A stretch of 64,000 nucleotides of DNA, taken from positions 13,302,125-13,366,124 of the forward strand of contig NC_059412.1 in the NCBI RefSeq assembly GCF_905220565.1. Reading direction: 5' to 3'. The position numbers were made by a program, and so were the translations under genes. Below are positions 11,580 to 21,734 of the stretch, one piece after another. The notes under the pieces are model-generated. The model had not been told where the DNA came from. It saw nothing but the letters and a program-made list of their open reading frames with translations, and did not search any database. This DNA is from Melitaea cinxia. Lineage: Eukaryota > Arthropoda > Insecta > Lepidoptera > Nymphalidae. How positions within the stretch are numbered: the stretch's first letter is position 1; each line of letters opens with the position of its first letter.

Positions 11580-11904
11580 CTAGCTGACTCGGCAAACGTT
11601 GTCTTGCCGCTAAACGCTATTTAAAAATAGAGGTTGGTGGTAGAAGGATGAAAATTTAGGGTTGTATGTATTTTTCAACGCCAAATCATAATAAAATAAA
11701 AAATAAATAATTTATCTAAAAATAAAAATGATAAAAATTAGGGGTGGACTACCCATAACATTTAGGGGGATGAAAAATAGATGTTGTTCGATTCTTAGAC
11801 CTACCCAATATGCACACAAAATTTCATGAGAATCGGTCAAGCCGTTTCGGAGGAGTTTAACTACAAACACCGCGACACGAGAATTTTATATATTAGATCG
11901 GTCC
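11580..11904 (+). repeat. Rep-I, dispersed repeat
   Basis: Contains 'tcggcaaacgttgtcttgcc', 'tcatgagaatcggtcaagcc' and 'gagaattttatatatt'; repeated inverted at 54476-54675. No ORF. MITE-E sequence begins at its right end. Confidence 0.6.
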
Positions 11905-12117
11905 TAGTGGCTATATATGTATATGATCCTATATACTTCTATGCTAAAGTCTATTTGTAACTTATTTGAGAGATAAACTCTATTCACAACCGGTAAAACT
12001 GACGCTAAAACTTTATTCTACTTATAGTATAATTGTGTTTGCTAGCAACCAAAAAACCGACTTCAATTATATTGACACAACGTAAGTAGACGAAAAATAT
12101 TAACCAATAAATTCACA
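11905..12117 (+). mobile_element. MITE-E, left part of a split copy
   Basis: Reads 'tcggtcctagtggctatata', then 'aattgtgtttgctagcaacc' and 'aaccgacttcaatt'. The matching right end is at 14620-14684, so the segment between them looks inserted. Confidence 0.65.
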
Positions 12118-12336
12118 GCAAAACCTATTTATATGTCTAGCGACAAATTTCATTCAGCTCCGTTGACCTGTTCTGCTTTAATAAAATTGCAAATAGTTAC
12201 AAAATTTATTTTATTACGCATACAACTATCGTATTCTCTTGAAGTTTTGTTCATATAAATAACTACTTGATATTTCAATAAAATAATATGAATAATATTT
12301 TCCTCTGTGTCACTTAGAGCGTGCGAGCGTTTTCAA
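12118..12336 (+). repeat. Left arm of 220-bp inverted repeat
   Basis: From 'gcaaaacctatttatatgtc' to 'gtgcgagcgttttcaa'. It is the near-exact reverse complement of 14243-14462, with only about a dozen scattered differences by eye. Confidence 0.9.
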
Positions 12337-12504
12337 TTGGCGAACTTCCAAACGATTGATGGGTATGAAAATAACAAATATGTATTGAAATTTTGACTTG
12401 TAATGTCGTTAGCGTTCGTATATCAAATTTGAGTACGTAAATATATCGTTATTAAAGCTAAAGTCATATTCATTCGCATTCTTCATTCATTATATCTATA
12501 TTAA

Positions 12505-12730
12505 TATAATAAACCTGAATAGTTCGTTTAAACGCGCTAATTTCTGGAACTACTTTTTCAAATTGAAATTTTTTTTTCGTGTGGAATAGTTCATTTACTG
12601 GAGGAAGGCTAAAGGCAATTTTTAATCGACTTCAAAAAGCAGAAATTTATCAATTCGATTGGTATTTTTTTATGTATGTAAGCCGATTACGCCGAGATTT
12701 CTGATACGATTTACGTGATTTTTTTTTTTT
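12505..12730 (+). repeat. Rep-J and diverged MITE-E fragments
   Basis: 'aaacgcgctaatttctggaa' is Rep-J. 'atcgacttcaaaaagcag' with 'tcaattcgattgg' is a weak MITE-E match. Confidence 0.4.
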
Positions 12731-13872
12731 GTTTGATGTGCGATGCAAGTTGTCACTTGGTTCTGTATTAAATTGTTTTATTTTGACCTAGTAGTTTTTA
12801 TTTTATGAACGTTTGTACTTCGTGTATGACTTGTTTAGGAGAAAACATCGAAACCTATAATACTATAGTCTACCTGATCTAATCTAGAGAAGTCCTGCTG
12901 TTGCTTACAAAACAACCTGTTACAGACACTAAAAAGTGAAAAATAAATAAATAAAATAAATATATACAAACTACAAACAACGTTTAAAAAACCTACTTAA
13001 AAAAGTAAAAATCAAAAAAATAACTTAATAAAGATTTATATTAAAACACGTCTTATGCGAACATACTTACTTGCTTTAATAAAACGCTATTATTTGTACG
13101 TGCTATCTACTGATAGGCTTGAAGTCGGTGCCAAGACAAATACCTATAACACTTGCCGTGATTTTATCTAGAACAAAACAACTCAAACGTAGTAAAAATT
13201 TCTTTAGAGTAATTAACCAGTATTCATTTATGCTATTATTATTAATATTATGTTATATTAAGTTTAATTTTGTTTAGGGCCTGGCACCCACTTCGAGCCT
13301 ATCAGTAATCAGGCTGCTCCATAACAACTAGCTGCACCATGAGGTTTTATCCACGATCTTCCGATCCCTTATAAATGTCGTGATAAAAATTAGCCTATCT
13401 ATTATTCTAGACTACCAGCTTGGATAAAGTTTCATTAAAATCGGTCCAGTAGTTTTTGTGTTAAAATGTAACAAACATATCCGTTATCACAAACTTTCAC
13501 ATTTATAATTACACAAACAATGTTTAGCAAAATAATATAATATTATCGAATGGTTAAATAATTTCCAAAATAGGTTCACTGTTTCCGGAGATTACCCTCG
13601 ACACACAATAGCTCTCAAAACTCGTTCCCACTCGTTACATAATTAGTATAGATAAATTTTTGATTAATTTCGTCGAAAATTATTTTCATCAGCTTTTGGC
13701 GAGGGTCTCTCGAATGAACTTGAAAATATTTTTCTGATGTAGATAAGATATGGATATATATTATTTTTTACTATATAAGTTTATATTTTAGTGTACAATG
13801 AACAGAATAAAGAAACAAGTATAAGGTTAAACTTAAATCGTGTGTTTTAGGTGACAACCTGTTGATATACGT
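12731..13872. other. Interior of the inverted-repeat-bounded segment
   Basis: Mostly A+T-rich, no ORF above 60 codons. It holds a 25-bp inverted repeat (13110-13134 with 13281-13305, three mismatches). Nothing identifies a transposase. Confidence 0.45.
13110..13305. repeat. Short inverted repeat pair
   Basis: 'ctgataggcttgaagtcggt' at 13110 pairs with 'cacttcgagcctatcag' ending at 13305. Spacer about 146 bp; could be a small non-autonomous element. Confidence 0.5.
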
Positions 13873-14130
13873 TTCAGCCTGTAATATCCCACTGCAAGAC
13901 TTAGACCTCTTTCTCCAGAAGAATAAGAGCTTAATACACCATGCTGCTCCACTGCGATTTGGCGGATGTATTCCATACTATGAGTAACGATCGCTATCAG
14001 CTTTTTATGTTAATAATCTGGACCTCTAGTTTACCGGGCTCAGGACTCACAAGGACAGACAACGAAACGTCTGTACAAATACCAATATACATCCCTAGTC
14101 AGAATACCGAAAACCGTCGGTGCAGCAGCA
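13873..14130 (-). mobile_element. SINE-A, diverged
   Basis: 'cagcctgtaatatcccactg' through 'gagtaacgatcgctatcag' to 'aaaaccgtcggtgcagcag'; the head is degenerate. It lies inside the inverted-repeat-bounded segment. Confidence 0.75.
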
Positions 14131-14135
14131 CAAAC

Positions 14136-14155
14136 ATATATATATATATATATAT
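14136..14155. repeat. (TA)10 microsatellite
   Basis: Alternating A and T directly after the SINE-A head remnant. Confidence 0.9.
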
Positions 14156-14199
14156 GTTTTATTATTATATTTTTTTATTTTATTATTTTATTTATTTTA

Positions 14200-14211
14200 T
14201 GCGAGCGTTTT

Positions 14212-14245
<34 letters not shown>

Positions 14246-14257
14246 AAAACGCTCGCA
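14200..14257. repeat. Perfect 58-bp palindrome
   Basis: 'tgcgagcgttttca' is followed by about 30 alternating A/T bases and then the exact complement 'tgaaaacgctcgca'. Every base pairs across the centre at 14228/14229. The right half is the inner end of the 220-bp arm at 14243-14462. Confidence 0.95.
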
Positions 14258-14462
14258 CGCTCTAAGTGACACAGAGGAAAATATTATTGATATTATTTTA
14301 TTGAAATATCAAGTAGTTATTTATATGAACAAAACTTCAAGAGAATACGATAGTTGTATGCGTAATAAAATAAATTTTGTAACTATTTGTAAATTCTATT
14401 AAAGCAGAACAGGTCAACGGAGCTGGGTGAAATTTGTCGCTAGACATATAAATAAGTTTTGC
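14243..14462 (-). repeat. Right arm of 220-bp inverted repeat
   Basis: Reverse complement of 12118-12336. Together the arms bound a 2.34-kb segment. The outer ends ('gcaaaac' and 'gttttgc') are where a TIR transposon would terminate, but I see no convincing target duplication. Confidence 0.9.
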
Positions 14463-14619
14463 AGCTAGAGATCGTGTAATTCAACTTAGTTGGATAATCA
14501 GATCATTGCAAAGTTCGGGATTAAGAAGCAGGTAGAAGTAGTAGATAGGTCGGTAGAGACTGACATTTTTATTATACTTCATGGGTGGTAAAAAAGCAAT
14601 TGCTAAAACCAGCAAATAT

Positions 14620-14684
14620 ATAAAGAAACACACGTAAAAAATACAGTTTAATTTAGAACTTCCTCCTTTTTATAAGTCCGTTAA
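14620..14684 (+). mobile_element. MITE-E, right end of the split copy
   Basis: 'aaaaaatacagtttaattta' and 'cttcctcctttttataagtc' match the MITE-E terminus at 25100-25149. Confidence 0.6.
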
Positions 14685-14889
14685 AATACAATCAAAATGA
14701 CTGGAAATATTGACAATGAACTGGATATTGTATGCGTAAGCGTTCAGTAGATTAACTAATTTATCAAAACGTATACGGTTTCTGTCTGAAGCCTTATACT
14801 TTACAATCTGCTAATTTCTTAAATGGAACAATAATTTTAAGCGGATTTCTTCAGTTCACATTATATTAAGTAAGTAACAATATTGTTTA

Positions 14890-15009
14890 AAGTTTTTTTT
14901 TTCATATTACTAGGTCGACAAACAAGCGTTCGGCTCATCTGATGGTAAGCGATTACCGTAGCTTGTAGATGCATGCAATACCACAAGCATCGCAAGCACG
15001 TTGCCGGCC
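14890..15009 (-). mobile_element. RepD, 3' part
   Basis: Poly-T, then 'actaggtcgacaaacaagcg' and 'gatggtaagcgattaccgta', truncated at 'gttgccggccct'. Confidence 0.8.
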
Positions 15010-15100
15010 CTAAGTAAGCCGTCCTTCCGTGACCGTGATTGCTGTAAAGTATCCGAAACGTCGGGCATTTAAAAAATTAATAAAGCGCGGTAAAATTCGA
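15010..15100 (-). repeat. Rep-L fragment
   Basis: 'attgctgtaaagtatccgaa' is the complement of the Rep-L core at 9655-9690. It is joined directly to the truncated RepD. Confidence 0.55.
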
Positions 15101-16131
15101 AAAGGTCATTTTTTTTGCTTTGATTTGAACTTGTATATCAAAGAAACAGTTCTTAAAAATATAGAAAATGATTTATTGAAGTGACAAAATATAAATCTTC
15201 AAAGGTAGGTAAACTGTAATACTGAGGCTCTTTAAGATTTAAAGAAGGTATAACTTGTTTGTCGAAACAAAGGCTTAATGACAGATACTGAGAATCTTAC
15301 AGATTTTTAGGTGAAAATATTCCCTTATTTATGGCTACAAAGGGTCAGGCACGGAAAAAGCCGAGACCCAATTCCTTTTTAAAGAGAATAGCAATAATCT
15401 ACGGAGATGGTTCCGTTTTATCCATTGAGAGTACGAAAATAATACCGGTAAATATTACGATGCCTTAAATTTGTTTCAAATATCACATCGGAGTATTCTA
15501 AAGAGGTATTAGTTTTTATTTTTATGTACAATAACACGTGGTTCTGAATGTTTATCATCGTAGTTACTTTTTACACTTGTTTGCTACCCTATTTGTATAA
15601 AACGAGGTTCGGTTTTCGATTATTACAAAACTGTGATATTCCTTGCGAAAAAAACTATAAATCATGTAGTGTTTCTAATCTAAGGTTAAAATAATTACAT
15701 CTCTAATTCTAGAGTACAAATAAATTAATTTAAAAGCGAAGCTCGTTGTCTTATGTCAAGAAACAGCCGCTCTGAAATGAAATACGGGCTTAATATTTGT
15801 TTCAAAAATTAAAATAGCATCTCAGAAACCGGGAATGGCTGTGTAATTAAATTTCAAACGTACTTAACACTAAAACGGCTTACTAAAACTATCGTACTAA
15901 GCTCGAAAGCTCTCTGAATAAACGTTTATGTACACGGAAACACCTGTAATACTTATTGCTATGGTAATAAGGTATATATTCTAATAATTTAATTCTAAGT
16001 GACATTTTAAATTAGCGGTTTTAATATAAATTACGTTAATGATAAGTAGTTCTTTGTGGTTGTTATACGATTACGATGAAGAGTTGGTGCAGTTGATACA
16101 GTAACTGACTGATGTGCTAATAGTGACGAAT
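15101..16131. other. Spacer, single-copy-looking
   Basis: About 1 kb without any family recognised elsewhere in the window; no coding frame with recognisable motifs. Confidence 0.4.
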
Positions 16132-16447
16132 GCTCTGGTGTAACGATGCGTGTGCCGTGTCGGCGCCTAAACACTGACGGTCGCTGATTCGATTCCCGCT
16201 TGGAGTGGATATTTGTGTTTATAGAAATATTTATTTCAGGTCTGGTTGTTAGTCTTTGTAGATCTCTCCACCGTGCCTCGGAGAGCACGTTAAGATATGT
16301 GTCCCGGTTGTCATGTACACATGATAACGATCGTTACTAATTGTAGGGAATATATCCGCATTCGAGCAACGTGTAGGATTTAGCTCTGATCCTTTTTCTA
16401 CATGGGGAAGAGGCCTATGCCCAGCAGTCGGATATTACAGGCTGAAG
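16132..16447 (+). mobile_element. SINE-A, second head type, near full length
   Basis: The head 'gctctggtgtaacgatgcgt' has box B-like 'gattcgattcc'. The common body follows ('ccaccgtgcctcggagagca', 'cgatcgttac') and the tail ends 'gatattacaggctgaag'. Confidence 0.88.
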
Positions 16448-16953
16448 AGAATTATCAAATGAAATAAAAAAAGGGTGGGGAGGGGGGGGGATATAAAATA
16501 AATTCTCTGAATTGATTAAAAAGTACCTGGTATTTACATTACAAGAAACAGGAGTGTAGTAAATACCACAAATATTTCATGAACTCACGACCTCGTTATC
16601 GTTCGTTATACGACAGGCTTCGTGCGGTTTTAATTTATTAAAAAACTCGTGATTGTGTCTGTTGCCGCTCTGTTTCGTAACAAAAATGTGAATCAAGGGA
16701 CGTATTCGTCGGTCAAATTTTTCTCCACATACTCATATCACTAAATGAATTATGCTGTCCTGTTGTAAAAATCTTCAATTTGACTCAAAATTAGATGTGT
16801 TTTATGTTATTTTATGTGTGTTTCTATGCCAGAAAATTTTCTCAAATTCGAAATCGATAAATATATAAACTTTGAATAAATAATATATTAAGTTCCTAAA
16901 AAACTGGTCCGGCATGGCTTTTATGACTTAAAACATTTTTTGTTTCTTTACAC
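16448..16953. other. Spacer
   Basis: Contains a G-rich run (16469-16490); otherwise plain A+T-rich sequence. Confidence 0.4.
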
Positions 16954-17093
16954 TCACTTCAGCCTATGGCAGTCCACTGCTGGTCATAGACCTCCCGAGG
17001 TTCCCCAAACACCGCGGTATTCTGCAATGCCGATCCAGCCTCCACAGGCAATCATCTTATGCAGATCGTCTGTCCAACGGGTTGTAAGGTGTC
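16954..17093 (-). pseudogene. RTE-like LINE 3' fragment, degraded
   Basis: The minus strand encodes, across frameshifts, pieces equivalent to 'WTDDL.K', 'GGWIGIAEYRGVWG' and a stop in 'ataggctgaagtg'. The plus-strand start 'cacttcagcctatggcagtc' is the family 3' end. Confidence 0.65.
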
Positions 17094-17544
17094 TAGTAAT
17101 GCGTTTGATAACGTTTATGCATTGTTTATGTTTAAATTTGTTCAATAATAGTTTTGACTGTGATAAAATGTTATTAATAATAATAAATAAAAAATAAAAA
17201 AAATAAAATAAAAAATAATTGTAGTAAAAACTATGATCCTTTTTTTAGCATTCATGAAAAGAAACCTTTCTTTCAATCTTTGATTTAATACTTCAGAACT
17301 TATTATTTTGTAACTATGCAAGACATTGTTACCATCTAGTTGAACTAATGACGAAACAAAATTAAATAAATCGAAGTAGGCATATTTAAATACTTTTTTT
17401 TTAAATTATTGTCAGGGAGAAGTTCAAAATGTAGATGCTACTGAAAAAAGAGGGCAAGGAAATTCAGCAGCTACGTTTGAAAATAGATTTAATGTAATAT
17501 CTTGTTATTGAAAAAAAATTTTTAGACAATTTTCGAATTATAAA
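17094..17544. other. A-rich spacer
   Basis: A degenerate A/AAAT-rich run at 17174-17217 follows the LINE 5' break; no gene. Confidence 0.4.
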
Positions 17545-17735
17545 GATGCACATCTATATATAAAAATGAATTTTTGTCTGTATTTCCTTTATAGAATCGT
17601 AAACTATGCATTTGATCATATCATGATCTTTAGCAAAGTATTGGGCATGAGCCCACAAAGGTTTCTCAGTTGGTACGACCAAAAATAAATAAATAAAAAA
17701 AGCATAGCAACACGCGCAGGGGACAGCTAGTGTTG
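17545..17735 (+). repeat. Rep-M, possible Helitron-like end
   Basis: Starts 'ctatatataaaaatgaattt' and ends 'cgcgcaggggacagctagtg'. The CTAG|T end resembles other short repeats here. Single copy in the window, so the call is tentative. Confidence 0.4.
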
Positions 17736-18596
17736 TAAAAAAAATCTGTAAAAAGCACGTAACTGTATTGCGTAAACCATGTTTCGTTACGAATTAAATT
17801 AAAAACTAATATTTACACTTTGAACATTGTTTTGAACTGGAAATATTACCCGAAAATGAATACCTGAAAAAAAAAAAAAAAAAACTAAATTTCCATGCAC
17901 GTCAAGCTATCGTGACATAAGGCGTAAAATAGTTAAAACACAGCGGAATTCTTTTTTCAAACGATCCTACCCACACTTATTTATACAAAAGTTGGAAAAA
18001 GAAAAACAAATGAGGTCCGCGGTAAAAAGGTTTTCGTGCGGCAACTTTCTTTCATAAAAACGATTTATGCGTGACACAGTGCAATTACGCTTGTCTAACA
18101 CAAAATTGAATGTGAAATATTTTCGAGGAAATCCTTCGTATACGGTATTTAAATATTCGCTGCAGAACGTTTACAACTGTTTCCTATTATAATTTAGTAA
18201 GTTGTATTCTGAAAATAGTATGGATATTTTTGTTTTATTTACTTTTACCAATGTCATGAATACTGGATTTGTATTGGACTAATATTTTGATGACACATAC
18301 GCAAAAATCATAACGTAGTGTATGGTGATTATTTCATGATGGATAATTGCTAAAAGTTATTTATATATGTCATACACACCTTTGTATTGACATATATGGA
18401 TAAAATAGGTTACAATAAACACGGAATATTTTTTTTTCATATTTTATTTGTCGTCAAATATCTTACTGTAGTTTCAGGTGGGTTTATGTTGATTATACAA
18501 GATGCTATAATTATATCGTTTGGCTAATCGATATCGTCCCTCCCTTATTATTTTTAATGTTCACTGAGCATAAAAATATTGGATACAACCCAATAT
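17736..18596. other. Spacer
   Basis: A 17-base A run ends near 17884. The rest looks unique and non-coding. Confidence 0.4.
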
Positions 18597-18712
18597 TTTT
18601 TTGTATTTTTTACATAACTAGGTCGGCAAACAAGCGTAGGGCACACCTGATGGTAAGCGATTATTGTAGCTTATAGATGCCTGCAACACCAGAAGCATTG
18701 CAAGCGCGTTGC
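18597..18712 (-). mobile_element. RepD, 3' part
   Basis: 'aactaggtcggcaaacaagc' to 'attgcaagcgcgttgcg'. Confidence 0.8.
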
Positions 18713-18765
18713 GCGTATTTATGAAAGTTGACCATTAAAGGGCCCTAAGTTTTGACGCGAACTAC

Positions 18766-18838
18766 GACGATCTACGTAAGATTGACGGTGGTGGCTGGAT
18801 AAGGATTGCGATAGGCTGAAGTGTGTGTGTGTGTTTGT
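18766..18838 (+). pseudogene. RTE-like LINE tail with internal deletion
   Basis: 'DDLRKIDGGGWIRIA' is joined directly to 'IG' and the stop at 18817-18819. Compared with 20000-20156 about 70 bp are missing, with the break at near-identical attgcg/actgcg sequences. A (GT)n tail follows. Confidence 0.75.
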
Positions 18839-19465
18839 GACGGATCAGGTTTAAAAAAGAATTTTATATATTTTAAACACTTTTTAATTTAAGAAACGTA
18901 TATGATATGATATACAAGCCAGTAATAGTTTTTGAAAATTCTATATTAAAATATAATTTTTTCAGAAATAATAGCTATACTACTGATACTAGCCAAACTG
19001 CCGAACAATGTGTAACACGACACCACAAGTTTATCCCGTCATATAACACTCGCGGTCTGTTGTGTCCCACTCATCTCCTGAGGCAATATCTTGTCCGAAA
19101 GTAAGGCTATATTCTTGCGTTGATTGTGGGATTAGCCTTAAGGCCTCTTTTATAATATCACATATTGTCGCCAAGGTTTTTTTGATATGATTGACGGGTG
19201 AGGATCGATTTATAAGAAAAAACGAGAAAGTTGTTTTATCGTCTATATGGCGATTTACATATTTTGACCTTTCATATACAAATTTTTGTTTGAAATAAGA
19301 GTAAAATGTTATAGAATTTTATATATTTTAAACCTAAAATCTAATATATTAGTGTACCTCTATGGGTGATTATTAAATAAAGGGTAGCCCAACTGTCGCA
19401 TGGTGTTGGATGGTGACTTCATATTGATTATGTTGACTTCATATTCAAAATATGCATATGGTTGC
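18839..19465. other. Spacer
   Basis: Contains a 65-codon open frame (18907-19104) with no recognisable motif. Confidence 0.35.
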
Positions 19466-19507
19466 AAATTTGTATAAATACAAATATCCATATCCCCAGC
19501 GGGATTT

Positions 19508-19592
19508 ACGCCGCGTTGGCGCAATGGTCACAGCCATGGATTGTGCCGGTTGCGCGTATGCCCAGTAGTGGGATATTACAGGCTGAAGCGTA
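19508..19592 (+). mobile_element. SINE-A head-to-tail deletion derivative
   Basis: The tRNA-like head 'gcgttggcgcaatggtcaca' is fused near 19555 to the last 35 bases 'atgcccagtagtgggatatt...ctgaagcg', so about 260 bp of body are gone. A minus-strand scrap of the other subfamily precedes it (19469-19505). Confidence 0.8.
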
Positions 19593-19942
19593 CGGTATTA
19601 ATCTTATTCTTAGACTAGTGAGCCTTTTTTGTGTGTATTTAGACAGTCAATCTGAAGGAGTGAACTACAGTCGTGCGTCGGAGCTGACAGACGCACTTTT
19701 TTTCATTTCTGTCTTTTCTTATGAATATTTCCGTGTATAACACCTAATCTGTTTGATGATAGTAATTGTTTTTGTTCTAAAAAAAAGATATTTTAATTTA
19801 CATCAACAATTATAATAAAATAAATATTATTAAGCATAGCTCAAAAACTACTCGTCAGATTTTTTTGCCACATGAAAAGCGTCAGCTTTCGTTTGAAAGA
19901 ATCACCAAATTCGGTAAACCCAGTAAAATTTTTGAAGTAACA

Positions 19943-19968
19943 CACAAACTCACACACACACACACACT
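19943..19968. repeat. (CA)n microsatellite
   Basis: Imperfect CA repeat immediately 5' of the LINE fragment. Confidence 0.8.
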
Positions 19969-19976
19969 GTTGGAGC

Positions 19977-20170
19977 AGACGAGTCCTGGAGTGGAGACCG
20001 CGTCTTGGTAAACGCAGTGTGGGACGTCCTCCGGCCCGTTGGACTGACGATCTACGTAAGATTGCCGGCGTAGACTGGATGAGGATTGTAGAAAACCGGG
20101 ATGTCTGGGTCGAACTTGGCGAGCTCTATGTCCAGCAGTGGACTGCGATAGGCTGAAGTGAAGTGAAGTG
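19977..20170 (+). pseudogene. RTE-like LINE, best-preserved ORF end
   Basis: From 19983 the frame reads 'VLEWRPRLGKRSVGRPPARW', 'TDDLRKIAGVDWMRIVENRD', 'VWVELGELYVQQWTAIG', with the stop at 20154-20156. This is the RTE-like polyprotein C-terminus without internal stops. The tail 'aagtgaagtgaag' follows at once, so this LINE has almost no 3' UTR. The copy is 5' truncated to about 190 bp. Confidence 0.85.
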
Positions 20171-20226
20171 ACACATCAAAAAATACGGTCAAATACGGAA
20201 AACACTTACAAGCTTTTATTAATTTA

Positions 20227-20762
20227 ACCAGCAATATATACAGCTATGTTAAAAATAGTACGACTTACGGTTACAGCTAATTAGCTGCAGTATATGAGGA
20301 AATTTTCTATCTTCAGTAATAACATATCACAACAAGTCATAATATTATTCTCGATATACAAGTCGTTAGAGTCGAGAGTCCTAGAGTCGTACGGAATATG
20401 AATTGTTTGTACCGTCATCCATCTTCCTAATACATCCTTCTGGTGATTGAGTGATCGATGCCTTGAAATATATGTCTTCCATATCTGTTGTATATATATA
20501 TTTTGTTATCTATTTTTGTCTTACACTAGCTAACTGGACAGACTTCGTTCTATCAAAAGTTAAGAGTAAAAATTAAAGTTTTTTTTGTACCACCACCACC
20601 CACCCACATATTTTTGTGTATGTTTCTTAAGGCCCACCTTCCGTGGGCCTTAAGAATCATACAAAAAAAAAGTCGAATCAGTCGAGCCATTCTCGAGTTA
20701 TGCGCTCTGTAACATTAATTTTTATTTTTATAGATTTTATACCAATATTTTATTATTTTTGA
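20227..20762. other. Spacer with long hairpin
   Basis: Includes the strong hairpin at 20617-20663 and a 'ccaccaccacc' run just before it; no gene. Confidence 0.45.
20617..20663. repeat. Near-perfect hairpin
   Basis: A 14-bp perfect stem (20624-20637 with 20643-20656, core ttcttaaggccca) closes a 5-nt loop. After one mismatch the stem continues for 6 bp. Confidence 0.85.
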
Positions 20763-20925
20763 TAACGTCTTAGCGCGATGATTATAGTACAGGCTGTTTC
20801 GCTGGCGGTAACGGGTTTTATCTCCACTCATGGCATACACTTGTATTAACCATACAGGTGTATGCCGTGATCTGGGCGTTTGTGATTTGTGATTGTGTGT
20901 TTGCGGACTCCAACACTGGAGTAAA
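20763..20925 (+). mobile_element. SINE-S, 5' part
   Basis: A tRNA-like head ('cttagcgcgatgattatagt') is followed by 'aaccatacaggtgtatgccg' and 'tgtgtttgcggactcc'. The same order occurs at 36007-36198, and the middle is shared with SINE-A at 55510-55560. Confidence 0.6.
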
Positions 20926-20929
20926 TCAT

Positions 20930-21153
20930 TATTTTTTTTAATTTGGGAAGCCAACGACCATAGGGTTTCTGATGAAAAGCGTTTACCAGAGGCTATGGAA
21001 GTAACAAACGTGTCCCGACCTAACTTCCAACTATTTCTAGGAACTCTAGCTATTACACTCACTACAGGAACAGTAGTATTATTTAGCTGTGATCTTTACT
21101 AAGGTTAAGGTACTTACCCCAGTCGAGCTGTACCAGATTTGAGCAAGATATTT
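20930..21153 (-). mobile_element. RepD, diverged copy
   Basis: 'tattatttagctgtgatctt' and 'taccccagtcgagctgtacc' are clear; the 3' half is strongly mutated. Confidence 0.65.
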
Positions 21154-21168
21154 CTCTTGAATAACTTA

Positions 21169-21404
21169 TAAATATAAATAAATATAAATATGTATACAAT
21201 ATACACACGGTCGTCTGTTCCTAAAGTAAGCAACTAATGCTTGTGTTATAGGTAACGGCCGGCTGGTATAGCTACATTTTTTTTCGATACACATACTTAT
21301 AAATAATACATATATATACATTACACCCAGACTTGGGGTGGGAATCGAACCCACGACCCCCGGAGCAAAAAGCAGGGTCACTACAAACTGCGCCAACGGG
21401 CTAG
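21169..21404 (-). mobile_element. SINE-B, full length
   Basis: AAAT-type tail at left. The head's complement 'gggaatcgaacccacgaccc' contains an intact box B and ends 'cgccaacgggctag'. A minus-strand 82-codon frame overlapping it is not a gene. Confidence 0.88.
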
Positions 21405-21734
21405 TCAAAATCATACTAACTGTGCCGGCGGTGGGCTAGTCAATTCGATATTAAAATTGTAAAATATATATTTTAATATCGACTAATTATGCAAAAAAGT
21501 GGTTTGATATATGAAATTTATTTACTAAAAATTAATACGATTGTTATATTTCAATTATGAAGATTAACAAGTAATTGTATCGTTCATTGACTAATTAACA
21601 TATTATTTTATTCAACAATTGCGATATTAAACTGTATAGCTTTAGATATTTATATTCGCATGCTACTTACATCTCACAGCATTACTTGAGCGTAACCGCT
21701 ACAACAGACAAATCTTGTTTATAGAAATAAAATT

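Larger units (their letters stand above)
19828..20226 (+). mobile_element. MITE-E copy split by a LINE tail
   Basis: Left part 19828-19945 ('gcgtcagctttcgtttgaaa', 'cggtaaacccagtaaa') and right part about 20158-20226 ('acacatcaaaaaatacgg') flank the RTE-like fragment and a CA repeat. Confidence 0.55.

Noticed and set aside
12118..14462. Assigning the inverted-repeat segment to a named transposon superfamily
   Set aside because: No transposase and no clear target duplication; termini alone are not diagnostic.
20715..21062. 115-codon minus-strand frame
   Set aside because: Spans SINE-S and a diverged RepD.
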